A stretch of 19,177 bases of DNA from Conidiobolus incongruus B7586 (lineage: Eukaryota > Entomophthoromycota > Entomophthoromycetes > Entomophthorales > Conidiobolaceae): contig JNEM01008429.1 of NCBI GenBank assembly GCA_000697335.1, positions 1 to 19,177 on the forward strand, given 5' to 3'. Made by a program: the position numbers and the translations under genes. The notes under the pieces are model-generated. The model was not told the origin of the DNA and ran no database searches. It worked only from the letters and a program-made list of their open reading frames with translations. Shown piece by piece: positions 10,648 through 19,177 of the stretch; the first letter of the stretch is position 1, and the number at the start of each line of letters is the position of its first letter.

Positions 10648-13395
10648 ATGGCAGCTGATGGACTAAATGATGAATTGATCCCCCAATGGATCACTTTAAA
10701 AATGGACTCTTCCGCGTTGTCTCCTTCATTTTATTCACCTGTTTTAAGCTTAATCTGTCCCAACACCGATTTTTTCTTACAAGGAAGTTATGATGTAGTC
10801 AAATTCCTTGATTTGCTTTTTCAAGAAAATGATGACTTTCATATGGAATTTACTTCTAGTAAAATGGACATTGCCAATACTTCAATTATAGAATCCAGCA
10901 GAGTCAGAGTAAAACCTGGAAAAAGCGAGTGTGAATGGTTAATTGGTCAAGATTATACAGGAGTTGATGTTAGAGGCCATCTTTTTGAATTGGATTTGGT
11001 ATATAAAATATATATTCACATTTTATTATATTTAATATTTTATTACTTTAGAAAATTACTGCTCAATTCTCAGATAATCAACTTGCACTAGTCAAATTGG
11101 AATGGGACCATGAAAACCTCTTAAATCAATTAGAAAAACTAAATCCCCCTAAAGAAAACGTTTCTGAAGGTGTTCTTTTATCTTCTGAATTACAAACTAA
11201 TGAAAATTTGGAATCTATGCCAGCTCTCTCAAACCATCAAAGTATATTTAGTATTCAAACATTAATTTTAATATTATATTTAACAACAATTAGATGTACC
11301 AAATCGATCAGAAAGTCCTGATAAATCAGTTAATGTAATTGATAATCCAATGACTCCAACAGATATCTCTCCCAATCCTCAATCGTTCCAATTTCAAGAA
11401 ACTAAAACAGATGATCAAGAAAATTTACTCCAAGATAATGATGTACTTTCCAAAGATAACAATGATATTTCAAATTATAATGAGTTAACTGAATTCGATA
11501 TTCAACATGAAAAAGTTAATACTTCAGTCATTGAGAATAATCAACATAAAGAACCTTCAGGTATTATTTAATTTGTATTTTATAAAAATTTTTAATTTAA
11601 AACTAATAGAATATATAAATTCATCAGAAGATAATCATCAGTCAGGTTCTTTGAATAATGAACAAAATAATAATATTGAACCTGGATATGAAATTAATCA
11701 TTCAACCAATCAAGTCGATGAACCATTATTAAAAGAAGATACATCCACAGACCATCAACAAAACGACGTTACTGCTACTGAAAGTAGTCCAAATTTGATT
11801 GGTTTTGTTGATGAATCTCAATTCGAAAAAAGCTTTGATAATGATAAATTAGAAAATCAACAAGATATTATTAATGGTGAACAAGCAGTTATTCTTGGTG
11901 ATGTCCTTGGGGCTCACATTCATGAAGAATCTCTTATTGATAGCAACGATACTATTGGCACTCAAGACGAAGTTGAGCAAAACACTGAAAGTATTGAAGC
12001 TAATCAGCTAGGTATTATTGATTTAATATTTAACTTATAGCTTTATTTATATCATATTTAGATCAACAAACTCTCTCAAACCCCATTCAAGTGCCGGAAC
12101 CTGTTGATAAAATTCAACAAGATAATATTATTGATCAAGAAATTGAAGCAAAAGAATCTCAATTCGAACCTGAACCAGAAGTCTCAACATCCTCTCAACA
12201 AGAAATGGATTTTCCTAATGATCATGAATTGATTGCAAGTAATGATATTGTAGAAAGCACTAGCAAATCTGAAAATATCCAACAAAACAATATGGATCCA
12301 CAAATTGAAATTACCGAAGCTCCTCAAGTTGACAGTGTCCAAGAGCCAATTAAAGAAACTGAGATAAACCAACATAATGATCTACAAGATCAAACAGATA
12401 AAACTGAAGTATCTCAAGTTAATGACAACCAAGAACAAGATGAGCAAACTGAAGCATCCCAGGTTAATGACAATCAAGAACAAGCTGATAAAACTGAAGT
12501 ATCTCAAGCTAATGACAACCAAGAACCAATTGAAAAATTAAAAGCATCTCAAGTAAATAATGTCGATGGAAATCATTTGGATCAACAATCCGAAGCAAAT
12601 ATCAATAACTCAACTTTGTTAGAAGAACAAGTCCAAAAGGAAACCACTATCCCTTCCAAAATTTCAATTGCATCACAAACTAAAACTGATACTCCTAAAA
12701 AAATAATCAACATCCGTTCACCATCTACTCAAGCTACATCCATCAAATCTGTTTTATCATCGCCCCAAGTTAAAGCTAAACCTTCTATAATCAAATCTAA
12801 TAATAATTCCAGAACTCGCGATAATACTCGTCCAACCGGGGGCAGTTCAGCTACCAACCCACCCAAACCCAAAGTAAAATCTCCACCAAACCGTACAAAG
12901 GTCTTATCTCCTAAAGACAGTGTCAAATCTCCCCCTACTCGTACACAAATTTTATCTCCTAGACCTAATAGTTCCCAATCTAATAAATCCAACCCATCTA
13001 GTACCACTTCTCCTGGTCGTCCCATTTCAAACTGGGTTAAAGAGTCAAGCACGCCTAAATCACCAGCAGGTAAAGATCAATTTGCAAGTCACTTTACTAT
13101 TGGAACGCCTGGATCCAATCCCGAAGCTTTCAAATCTCCCCAGAGAGCTCACGTTCCTGTCAGTGTAACTCAAACTCCTCCCAAACCAACCCCCAGTCGA
13201 GGGTTATTAACCTCACAAATCAGCTTTCAACCCAAACCAGTTGAATCACAAAGGAAACCAGTTAAAAATGTTCAAGATAAAATTGTCGAAAGCTGGGCCA
13301 AGTAAGTCTTCTAACACATATATTATACATATTATCATTTACATCATTTTAGATCTTTGCGTCCCTCTACCAATAACGATCAAATGAATATATAA
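10648..13395 (+). CDS. Six-exon protein: possible NTF2-like domain, acidic repeat region, basic Ser-Pro-rich tail (830 aa)
   Basis: Function is not recognised. My spliced model has exons 10648-10998, 11052-11241, 11294-11560, 11610-12011, 12062-13301 and 13353-13395. All introns are GT-AG (53, 52, 49, 50, 51 nt), and the frame closes at TAA. Residues 1 to about 140 look globular. They end in alternating strands and a WDHENLLNQL segment, which recalls the WDQASVLxQ ending of fungal NTF2-like (SnoaL-type) domains; this is tentative. About 141-590 is acidic, Asn/Gln/Glu-rich and probably disordered, with six 15-residue repeats at 488-577. The last 240 residues are basic and Ser/Thr-Pro-rich, with a tandem KSPP-RT-LSP motif that could be phosphorylated by proline-directed kinases. 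The last coding exon adds only 13 residues after a perfect GTAAGT donor. No signal peptide or membrane segment is seen. The exon structure is more certain than the domain call. Confidence 0.72.
12313..12582 (+). repeat. Six in-frame tandem copies of a 45-bp (15-residue) unit
   Basis: Exon 5 of the NTF2-like gene carries six consecutive 15-residue units with the rough consensus T-E-x-S-Q-V-N-D-N-Q-E-Q-x-x-K. The middle three copies are nearly identical in both protein and DNA; the first two and the last are diverged. Every unit keeps the frame, so copy number can change without breaking the protein. This is a coding minisatellite that probably grows and shrinks by slippage or unequal exchange. 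Confidence 0.85.
12874..12969 (+). repeat. Two in-frame 48-bp units encoding KSPP-RT-(V/I)LSP
   Basis: The units 12874-12921 and 12922-12969 encode VKSPPNRTKVLSPKDS and VKSPPTRTQILSPRPN. The protein similarity is strong while the DNA differs at many third positions, so this is an older duplication than the 45-bp array and is probably kept by selection on the motif. Each unit has two Ser-Pro sites with nearby Lys or Arg, like CDK or MAP-kinase targets. A kinase role is inference. Confidence 0.7.
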
Positions 13396-14612
13396 CTAAC
13401 ACAATTGAGTATATGCTATATTAATTTGAATTTAAATATAAACAATAATACATAGGTATTTGTAATATCCTGAAATCAATATAGGTTATAATACTAACCA
13501 CAAAAAATATATCATTACATCTTATCCATATCATTTGAAATATAATCACCATCATTAATAACTTCAAACATACCAATAAAATATTATCATTTCATAAATT
13601 AACGATTAATACATTTTTGTCACTTTACTGATTTTTATCAATGAAGTAAACAAAATTTCTTGATTCCAAGTGTAATATATATATATATTATTAAAATAAT
13701 TTTTTAATCATATATCTCCCTCAGTCTACATTGTGATTTTTGACAACAGAGTGAATTGTTTTAGTTTTGATTTAAATATTTTTATGTCGATTAAAAATAA
13801 ATGATCTAAACATCAAGTAATAAAATTGTTTACCTATTGAAATATTTTGCTAACTCCGTCCAGGAAAGAAATTGATTAGATAAGTGATTTTGTTCCTTAA
13901 TAATTAACAGTTTGAGTATTTCAAAAAAATACCCATTTTTAGTGACAGTTTTAAACAGCATTTCGTGAACTAAAATAAAAAAATATGTTTGCAAATGTTT
14001 TCATTTGTGTTAATTACAAGTCATATAAGATAATTAAAACGTAGTTTGGGCATAAAATTTTTTTAATATTTATTAAGTAACAGTATTGTGTCATCTTTTA
14101 CTCAGAAAATTAACTAAGCAGCATATAATATTATAACTAATAATTATATCTATTATATCTTGAATATATCTTAATTTGATTATCCTGATTTGAAGCCATT
14201 AATATTGCTATTTTTATTGCTTTGAACATTCGAAATTTGATCAAAACTATGCTATTAGGATATTCTATTAAAAAATCTTTCTAATTTGAATGATAAATCA
14301 CCATTATTATAGTTTTAACTATATATTTAGTTTTATATTTTGATCAACTAAATGATTTTTTCCAAAATACAACAGTATATATTTTCAACAAACTAGTATT
14401 AATCAAATTATATTTAATTATTTACACTAAGTAGAAAAGCTAAAGGTAAATGATTGAAATTTAATTGAAAAAGTTAATTAAAATTTATCAAAATGTAACT
14501 AAATTATGGAAATAAATTAATATGAATACTAAAAATAACCGTTATATCCGCTATTGAGTATGCTTGGGATAATATATTATAATATATTATTAATATTTTG
14601 ATCCAAAGAAGG
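13396..14612. other. AT-rich spacer between two convergent genes
   Basis: The plus-strand gene ends at 13395 and the minus-strand gene ends at 14613, so this stretch is shared 3' flank. An AATAAA at 13575-13580 could serve the plus-strand gene but may be chance. I see no gene, RNA or element fragment on either strand. Confidence 0.55.
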
Positions 14613-16316
14613 CTATATTGATGATGGAGATGAAGTATATGAGGAATATTGATCAACACTATGGCCATACCGTTTCAGGTAGCTTGGCAGATCTGAAATC
14701 TTGTAAATTGTAAAATGATTATCCAGTTCCTCGGTCAATAAAAAGATGCATCTCTCAATAAGACCATTAATGCGATTGGAGGGATTTAGTAGGGATAAAT
14801 TTAAGCAGCTAAATAAACATGACCACAAATGATCTATTTGTACAGGACATCTTACTTCTGCATCTTTCGGTTTCAATTGAACAAAATCATAAAACATACT
14901 TATAATCTGTTCCGTGACTTTGGTAAGGCGAGGTGTAAATGAAGATGGCATAATTACTGGCTGAGGATATACGAGAAGATGAGGGTAATGAAACTTCATT
15001 ACAAGGACAAGGGCTTGAACAATATTGTCAATTAACCTTAAGAAACCATTATGCTCTTCTCTTTCTTCAATGTAATTTTTCATAGTCTCTTTTGTATACT
15101 GATCAATCAGCGATGTTTGAACGACTTTATAAAGTCTGAGACACTCGTTGAATACATTATTTGGTAGGAAAACTTCCTGAAGTGGGACATCCTTCAAACT
15201 CTCTAGATGAGAATATTTCTGTCGAATGGATTTAACATGGTTGACAATATGCATTGATATAAGATTCACCTCTCCAATGGCGGGAGTTATATAATCCAGG
15301 CTGCTGATGAATTTAGGAGGATTTGTTGGAATGGAAAAAAATGGGGTTGCGTTAATATGACGAAGTGTTTCTTCAACTTGACCATTTCTTAACCATCTGG
15401 TGGATTTGGGAAATTGAGAAGGTAAGCCATAAATGATAGATAAAAAGGAGTCAACAGAGGCCAGAATTTGCCATATAATATCCTTTTTATTCAACTCATA
15501 CCACTTTTCGGTCCCTCTGGGGTGGATCTTATAAAGATCTCTGGCAGTGTGAAATTCAAGTAATAGAGCCATCCTACAAGCAATTGAAAAATAATTCAAG
15601 AAACCGTATATATCAGCAAACGAAAGCTTATGAAGACTTAAAAACATCAAAGCGATGATATTTTCCAAACTGGGGTTGGCATATACCTCTGGAAGATTTA
15701 CTTGAATAAGTGTCAAGCACTGTTGATAAAGATAATCCAATCTAAAATCAAAACTACTATTTTGTAAGCGAGCGACTCGAAGTGAAAGAGCGGTTGTAGC
15801 AGGCCCTAAAAGACTTCCCTCTTTATTATTAATAATCGATTGAAAGAAGGTTTCTGGAGTAAAATACATCTGGTAAGGATCAAACTCTTTAAAATAAGAG
15901 AAATATACAGCTTCCATCATTTTATTACTTGTTGTTGAACTAGATAGAGTGGGATACAAATTATGGTTTTGATACCAGAAATTTAACGCTTTCACAAATG
16001 CATTTTTTGTTGTGATAACTTTCGGGCTTTGGTTTTGATTTCTTGTCTGATCTGAAGTTTTTATAATATTTTGTTTTTTGCATTCTTTAATCAAATTCTG
16101 AAATGTAGATTTTGTAATCCCCTTGCGAGGATCCCATTCATTTGAATTTATATATTGACCAAGAACTGTTAAAAGTTGTTCCATTTCAGCTACTCTACTT
16201 TCCATAGCTTTTAAAGTAGCTCCACCACGGTCATCTGGAGAAGTGTACCTTTTAATACCAACAATTTTATTTGATTTAGGTGATTTATCATATTGGATAA
16301 TTTTAAACTCTGTCAT
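14613..16316 (-). CDS. Fungal-specific transcription factor domain protein lacking a visible Zn2Cys6 cluster
   Basis: Probable transcriptional regulator of the Fungal_trans type, 567 residues, no intron. Residues 1-23 are Lys-rich. 33-52 form a short amphipathic helix (ESRVAEMEQLL) like the linker/dimerisation helix that follows the zinc cluster in Gal4-type factors. The middle-homology domain runs from about 133: AVYFSYFKEFDPYQMYFTPETF matches the usual YF-x-HFHP-x-HRPTF start, and 274-302, with DIIWQ and a GLPSQF end, matches the family's RRxLWW...D...S...GxP signature. The usual Cys cluster before the linker is absent. The in-frame TAG at 16341-16343, eight codons upstream of the ATG, closes the frame, and no Cys-rich exon is seen up to 17511. 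Either the zinc cluster was lost or it lies in an exon I cannot see. Target genes are unknown. Confidence 0.82.
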   Translation of the reverse strand: MTEFKIIQYDKSPKSNKIVGIKRYTSPDDRGGATLKAMESRVAEMEQLLTVLGQYINSNEWDPRKGITKSTFQNLIKECKKQNIIKTSDQTRNQNQSPKVITTKNAFVKALNFWYQNHNLYPTLSSSTTSNKMMEAVYFSYFKEFDPYQMYFTPETFFQSIINNKEGSLLGPATTALSLRVARLQNSSFDFRLDYLYQQCLTLIQVNLPEVYANPSLENIIALMFLSLHKLSFADIYGFLNYFSIACRMALLLEFHTARDLYKIHPRGTEKWYELNKKDIIWQILASVDSFLSIIYGLPSQFPKSTRWLRNGQVEETLRHINATPFFSIPTNPPKFISSLDYITPAIGEVNLISMHIVNHVKSIRQKYSHLESLKDVPLQEVFLPNNVFNECLRLYKVVQTSLIDQYTKETMKNYIEEREEHNGFLRLIDNIVQALVLVMKFHYPHLLVYPQPVIMPSSFTPRLTKVTEQIISMFYDFVQLKPKDAEVRCPVQIDHLWSCLFSCLNLSLLNPSNRINGLIERCIFLLTEELDNHFTIYKISDLPSYLKRYGHSVDQYSSYTSSPSSI

Positions 16317-17511
16317 ATTTACAAGTTTATTGAATTGACACTATAATCAAGAAGTGTTAATGAGAATATTGAAGAAATTATTATTAAATTCATTATTATC
16401 AAAACAAGTCAATTTGTTTTCAAATTTGGGATTGAAGCAAAATTGAATGTAAAACAGAGAGTCACGAAATTATAATACTTATTCAATCATCGGATTAATT
16501 TGACAAGCTAGAATTAAATTTTCCCTATTATCAACAAATTTGCACTTGTTTTAAATTTTATTCAATATAAAAGAAAATTTAAAATTTACTGTAAACGTAT
16601 GACGAATTTGAAAACTTAATAATATATTTTTCTAATGATATATGTTATCCAAATTGAGTTTTTCCTCAATTACTCTGATTGATTATATAAGTTTTCTAAT
16701 TCATGGATTTTTAAATGCTAACAAAGGTTTTGCTTAATTTTTATCCACAATCTTTTGATGAATTAAATGATATTTGTATGAGAGATTTTGAGGAAAATTA
16801 ATAAGGCCATATATAATTTAATGTGAATTTGTAAGATTCAAAAATATTTATAAAGGTATTTCATTGTGATATTAATACTAAAATTCAAAAATCTAATACA
16901 ATCAAATATGGAATAGAATGATCAACTAAAAATTTGAGATATTGAATTTATTAACATTTGATTTTATTAAATATATTGAAAGTTAGAATTATCAATTTAT
17001 AATTTTCATATTATTTTTCAGAGTTAATATTTTATCTAATGATTTAAATTTATCAATTGTAATCAAAACCTTGAAAAACCTCAAATACAAAACTTTAAAG
17101 TATATTCTTAACATACATTTCCTGTGCATCCTCAATTCAATAATAATTTCAAAATTTTTCAAAAATTACTAAAAATAGAAAATTTCTAATAATAAATATG
17201 AAAACTTGATTACGAAATTTCATTAATATAAACTAATCTCAATTTTTCGATGCTTTAACACTCATATTCAGTTCAATCAGCTATGGATAAAATCATCTTT
17301 ATTGTTTTTATTAATTATGCTCGAACTCTGAACAAATTAAAATAAAAATTTAATTAATATTTCATTCGTTGAATAAAATATATTAATTTGTAGATTTGAA
17401 GAAAGCGAATATATAATTTTCTGTTTAAGAATTTAATATATGACATCTCTTTAATATAACAGTAGATTATTATAGATATATTATTTATATGAATCCAAAA
17501 CTGTAATAAAA
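16317..17511. other. AT-rich intergenic region, no gene found
   Basis: This is the 5' flank of the Fungal_trans gene and the 3' flank of the Pho81-like gene, both read from the minus strand. I searched it for an exon carrying C-x2-C-x6-C and for element fragments and saw neither. A 28-codon open frame at 16715-16801 on the plus strand is too short to support a gene. Confidence 0.55.
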
Positions 17512-19177
17512 TTAAAAAACATTATTTCGACCACCTCCGTACGTTATAATTCCATTCACCATTGTAGCGTCCACGCCATTATTGTATTGATCAGTCAGAT
17601 TGGAGTTCTTGAGATTATATTCGCCAAAACTGGCCAGAATAAGACCACTTCGCTTGATGTAACGAACAATTTCAGGCACTTCAACCAAAGGAGTTGCAAG
17701 ACACATGACACCCAGTAAGTTATTGCGCTTACAGAATTTAACTGTTTCTTTGATGCATGTTTGTCTAATATCTTCCACCCAATTTTCTTGACCTGATGCT
17801 AATCGTTTCCAACCAGCAAATGTACTAAGGAAGACGGCATAATTGGGTTGTTTCCAGTTAAGACTGTTACAAATGAGAGGGTTGAAACAAGAAAAAATAA
17901 TACTACGTCCCTTGTTGGCACGATATATGGTTTTGAGGATACTATCGACAAATTCGTTAATGTCGTGGACCCATCCGAGATTGAGTTGAGCAGCGTCGTC
18001 ATCAGTGGGATAACGTAGGTCAACATTAATTCCAACACCCGATGGTAGTACCTTGAGTACTTCTTCTAGAGTCATGAAAGAGTTGTGTAAATTATTGCGT
18101 AATTCAACCATATCAGTAATCTGATCCCAAACTATATTGCCAGTCTTTTCAGGGTGAGGATTCATCTTAGCAAATTGATCAGAAGTAACGTGAGACACTG
18201 CAATGGGCAGAGCTGCCAAAGGTAAGAACCATTCAGGATACACGACTGGTACAAGATCTTTTGTTACTTGGACAACAAGTTGCAAATATTCCTGGGCAAG
18301 AGAAGATGCAGTGATAAATGACATGGTAGAGGTAGGGGACGTATTGAGGTGATTTGAGTTGAAGTTGCTGGACGTGATAGAGGAAACTGGAGTTTGGTTG
18401 GTTGCCTTCCAATATGTCTCAATTTGACCCCCAACCTCAAGATGAACATTATCAAAAGGTTTGATAATTTCAAATTCAAAGAATACTTCTCCAACTACTT
18501 TTAGGTGGGTATCAAATAGAGGGCAGCTGCATTTTCCACGACTTCCAATTCGGGTATTATCCTCTTTTCCAAGATAAGTTGGTGCCTTGAAGTTTGCAGG
18601 AAGGGCCGCAGCTTTACCAATTACCTTAGAGCCAAAAGTGGGGAATAGTTCAAACTCTAAGCTGAAATTCTCGAGATTTTCAATCTCGAAAAGATATACT
18701 TCGCGTTCGTCTACCAATGGAAGGATGATATTCTGAGGAATTAATCCAGTATCTGGTTTAGGTGTAATAATCAATTTGAGACTTGACAACCGAGCATTTC
18801 CATACAAGTGAACGGGTGGCTGAAGTGTGCCCTGTGGAGTTAAATGTCCGAGTCTGATCGAAACGAGATGACGCTGATCAAGATAGTTGTGACCATATAT
18901 ACGGAAAGGAATGATCGGTGGTGGCAGTGAAAGTGAAGGGATCTGATCTAGTTCTGATAATTGACCAAATTCATCATCTTTTGGAGGGGTGATTGCTTTG
19001 GTAGCTTGTTTAGGAGGATATTTAGATGATGTAGTCCTAAAGTCTAAGAGGAGCTGAACACAGTCAACATGACCCTGGATGGCAGCATATTCTAATGGGG
19101 TAGATCCCGATTCATCTAAAGGATTGGGGTGGCAACCAGAGGCCAATAGTACTTCGACACATGAAGTGTGGCCCTCG
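17512..19177 (-). CDS. PHO81: Pho81/NUC-2-like phosphate-sensing CDK inhibitor, C-terminal part (5' partial)
   Basis: In yeast and Neurospora this family inhibits the Pho80-Pho85-type cyclin-CDK when phosphate is scarce. The visible part is 554 residues; the frame stays open to the right edge, so the start, the expected SPX domain and earlier ankyrin repeats lie outside. In order: the end of one ankyrin repeat and a full second one (visible residues 1 to about 45, GHTSCVEVLL and STPLEYAAIQGHVDCVQLLL); the family linker starting IPFRIYGHNYLD, with PQNIILPL and ELFPTFGSKVIGK (about 90-190); then a GDPD-like fold ending near the stop. The GDPD part is degenerate. Where active enzymes have HRG, ExD and YHD, this protein has no HRG, LQLVVQVTKD and YPEW. 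This favours Pho81 over the active phosphodiesterase Gde1. There are no introns in the visible part. It is not linked in function to its neighbours. Confidence 0.88.
   Translation of the reverse strand, partial: EGHTSCVEVLLASGCHPNPLDESGSTPLEYAAIQGHVDCVQLLLDFRTTSSKYPPKQATKAITPPKDDEFGQLSELDQIPSLSLPPPIIPFRIYGHNYLDQRHLVSIRLGHLTPQGTLQPPVHLYGNARLSSLKLIITPKPDTGLIPQNIILPLVDEREVYLFEIENLENFSLEFELFPTFGSKVIGKAAALPANFKAPTYLGKEDNTRIGSRGKCSCPLFDTHLKVVGEVFFEFEIIKPFDNVHLEVGGQIETYWKATNQTPVSSITSSNFNSNHLNTSPTSTMSFITASSLAQEYLQLVVQVTKDLVPVVYPEWFLPLAALPIAVSHVTSDQFAKMNPHPEKTGNIVWDQITDMVELRNNLHNSFMTLEEVLKVLPSGVGINVDLRYPTDDDAAQLNLGWVHDINEFVDSILKTIYRANKGRSIIFSCFNPLICNSLNWKQPNYAVFLSTFAGWKRLASGQENWVEDIRQTCIKETVKFCKRNNLLGVMCLATPLVEVPEIVRYIKRSGLILASFGEYNLKNSNLTDQYNNGVDATMVNGIITYGGGRNNVF

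Noticed and set aside
12184-13168. Open frames antisense to, or in another frame of, the repeat and Ser-Pro exon (12184-12375, 12729-13052, 12920-13168)
   Set aside because: They are by-products of the repetitive low-complexity coding strand. Only the frame continuous with the spliced gene makes sense.
16715-16801. 28-codon plus-strand open frame with an ordinary amino-acid mix (MLTKVLLNFYPQSFDELND...)
   Set aside because: It is too short, no flanking exon or splice sites extend it, and no family is recognised.
17799-18494. Alternative minus-strand frames inside the Pho81-like gene
   Set aside because: They overlap a strongly conserved coding frame and show no similarity to known families.
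1-19177. tRNA genes, rRNA, CRISPR arrays, bacterial-style operons
   Set aside because: No B-box-like GTTCRANNC with a matching cloverleaf, no spaced direct repeats and no bacterial signals were seen; the window is eukaryotic with spliceosomal introns.

Overview
This window looks like nuclear DNA from a fungus with a very AT-rich genome. Three things point to that. It has a Pho81-type ankyrin plus degenerate-GDPD regulator and a fungal-specific transcription factor domain (Fungal_trans type), both fungal families. It also has twelve GT-AG introns, all 47-58 nt long. Coding sequence is moderately AT-rich and the intergenic sequence is extremely so. I cannot fix the lineage. Long AT-rich intergenic stretches with short introns would suit an early-diverging (zygomycete-grade) fungus, but this is inference.

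Layout from left to right: 1-1126 is non-coding 3' flank. 1127-6654 (minus) is an eight-exon gene for a 1717-residue coiled-coil protein that matches the nuclear-basket nucleoporin Tpr/Mlp1. 6655-10647 is a 4-kb intergenic desert between divergently transcribed genes; it holds heavily decayed, Ty3/gypsy-like LTR-retroelement fossils. 10648-13395 (plus) is a six-exon gene for an 830-residue protein with a possible NTF2-like N-terminal domain, a low-complexity acidic middle containing six 15-residue repeats, and a basic Ser-Pro-rich C-terminus. 13396-14612 is the gap between convergent genes. 14613-16316 (minus) is an intronless 567-residue Fungal_trans regulator in which I can find no Zn2Cys6 cluster. 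16317-17511 is empty AT-rich spacer. 17512 to the right edge (minus) is the C-terminal part of a Pho81/NUC-2-like phosphate regulator, cut by the window edge.

The genes are unrelated in function (nuclear pore, unknown, transcription, phosphate signalling) and show no sign of being a cluster. I find no tRNA, rRNA, CRISPR or intact transposon. I found no clear new biological system. The points most worth a second look are the zinc-cluster-less regulator, the NTF2-like/repeat/Ser-Pro protein with its CCAAT-rich upstream region, and the retroelement graveyard.
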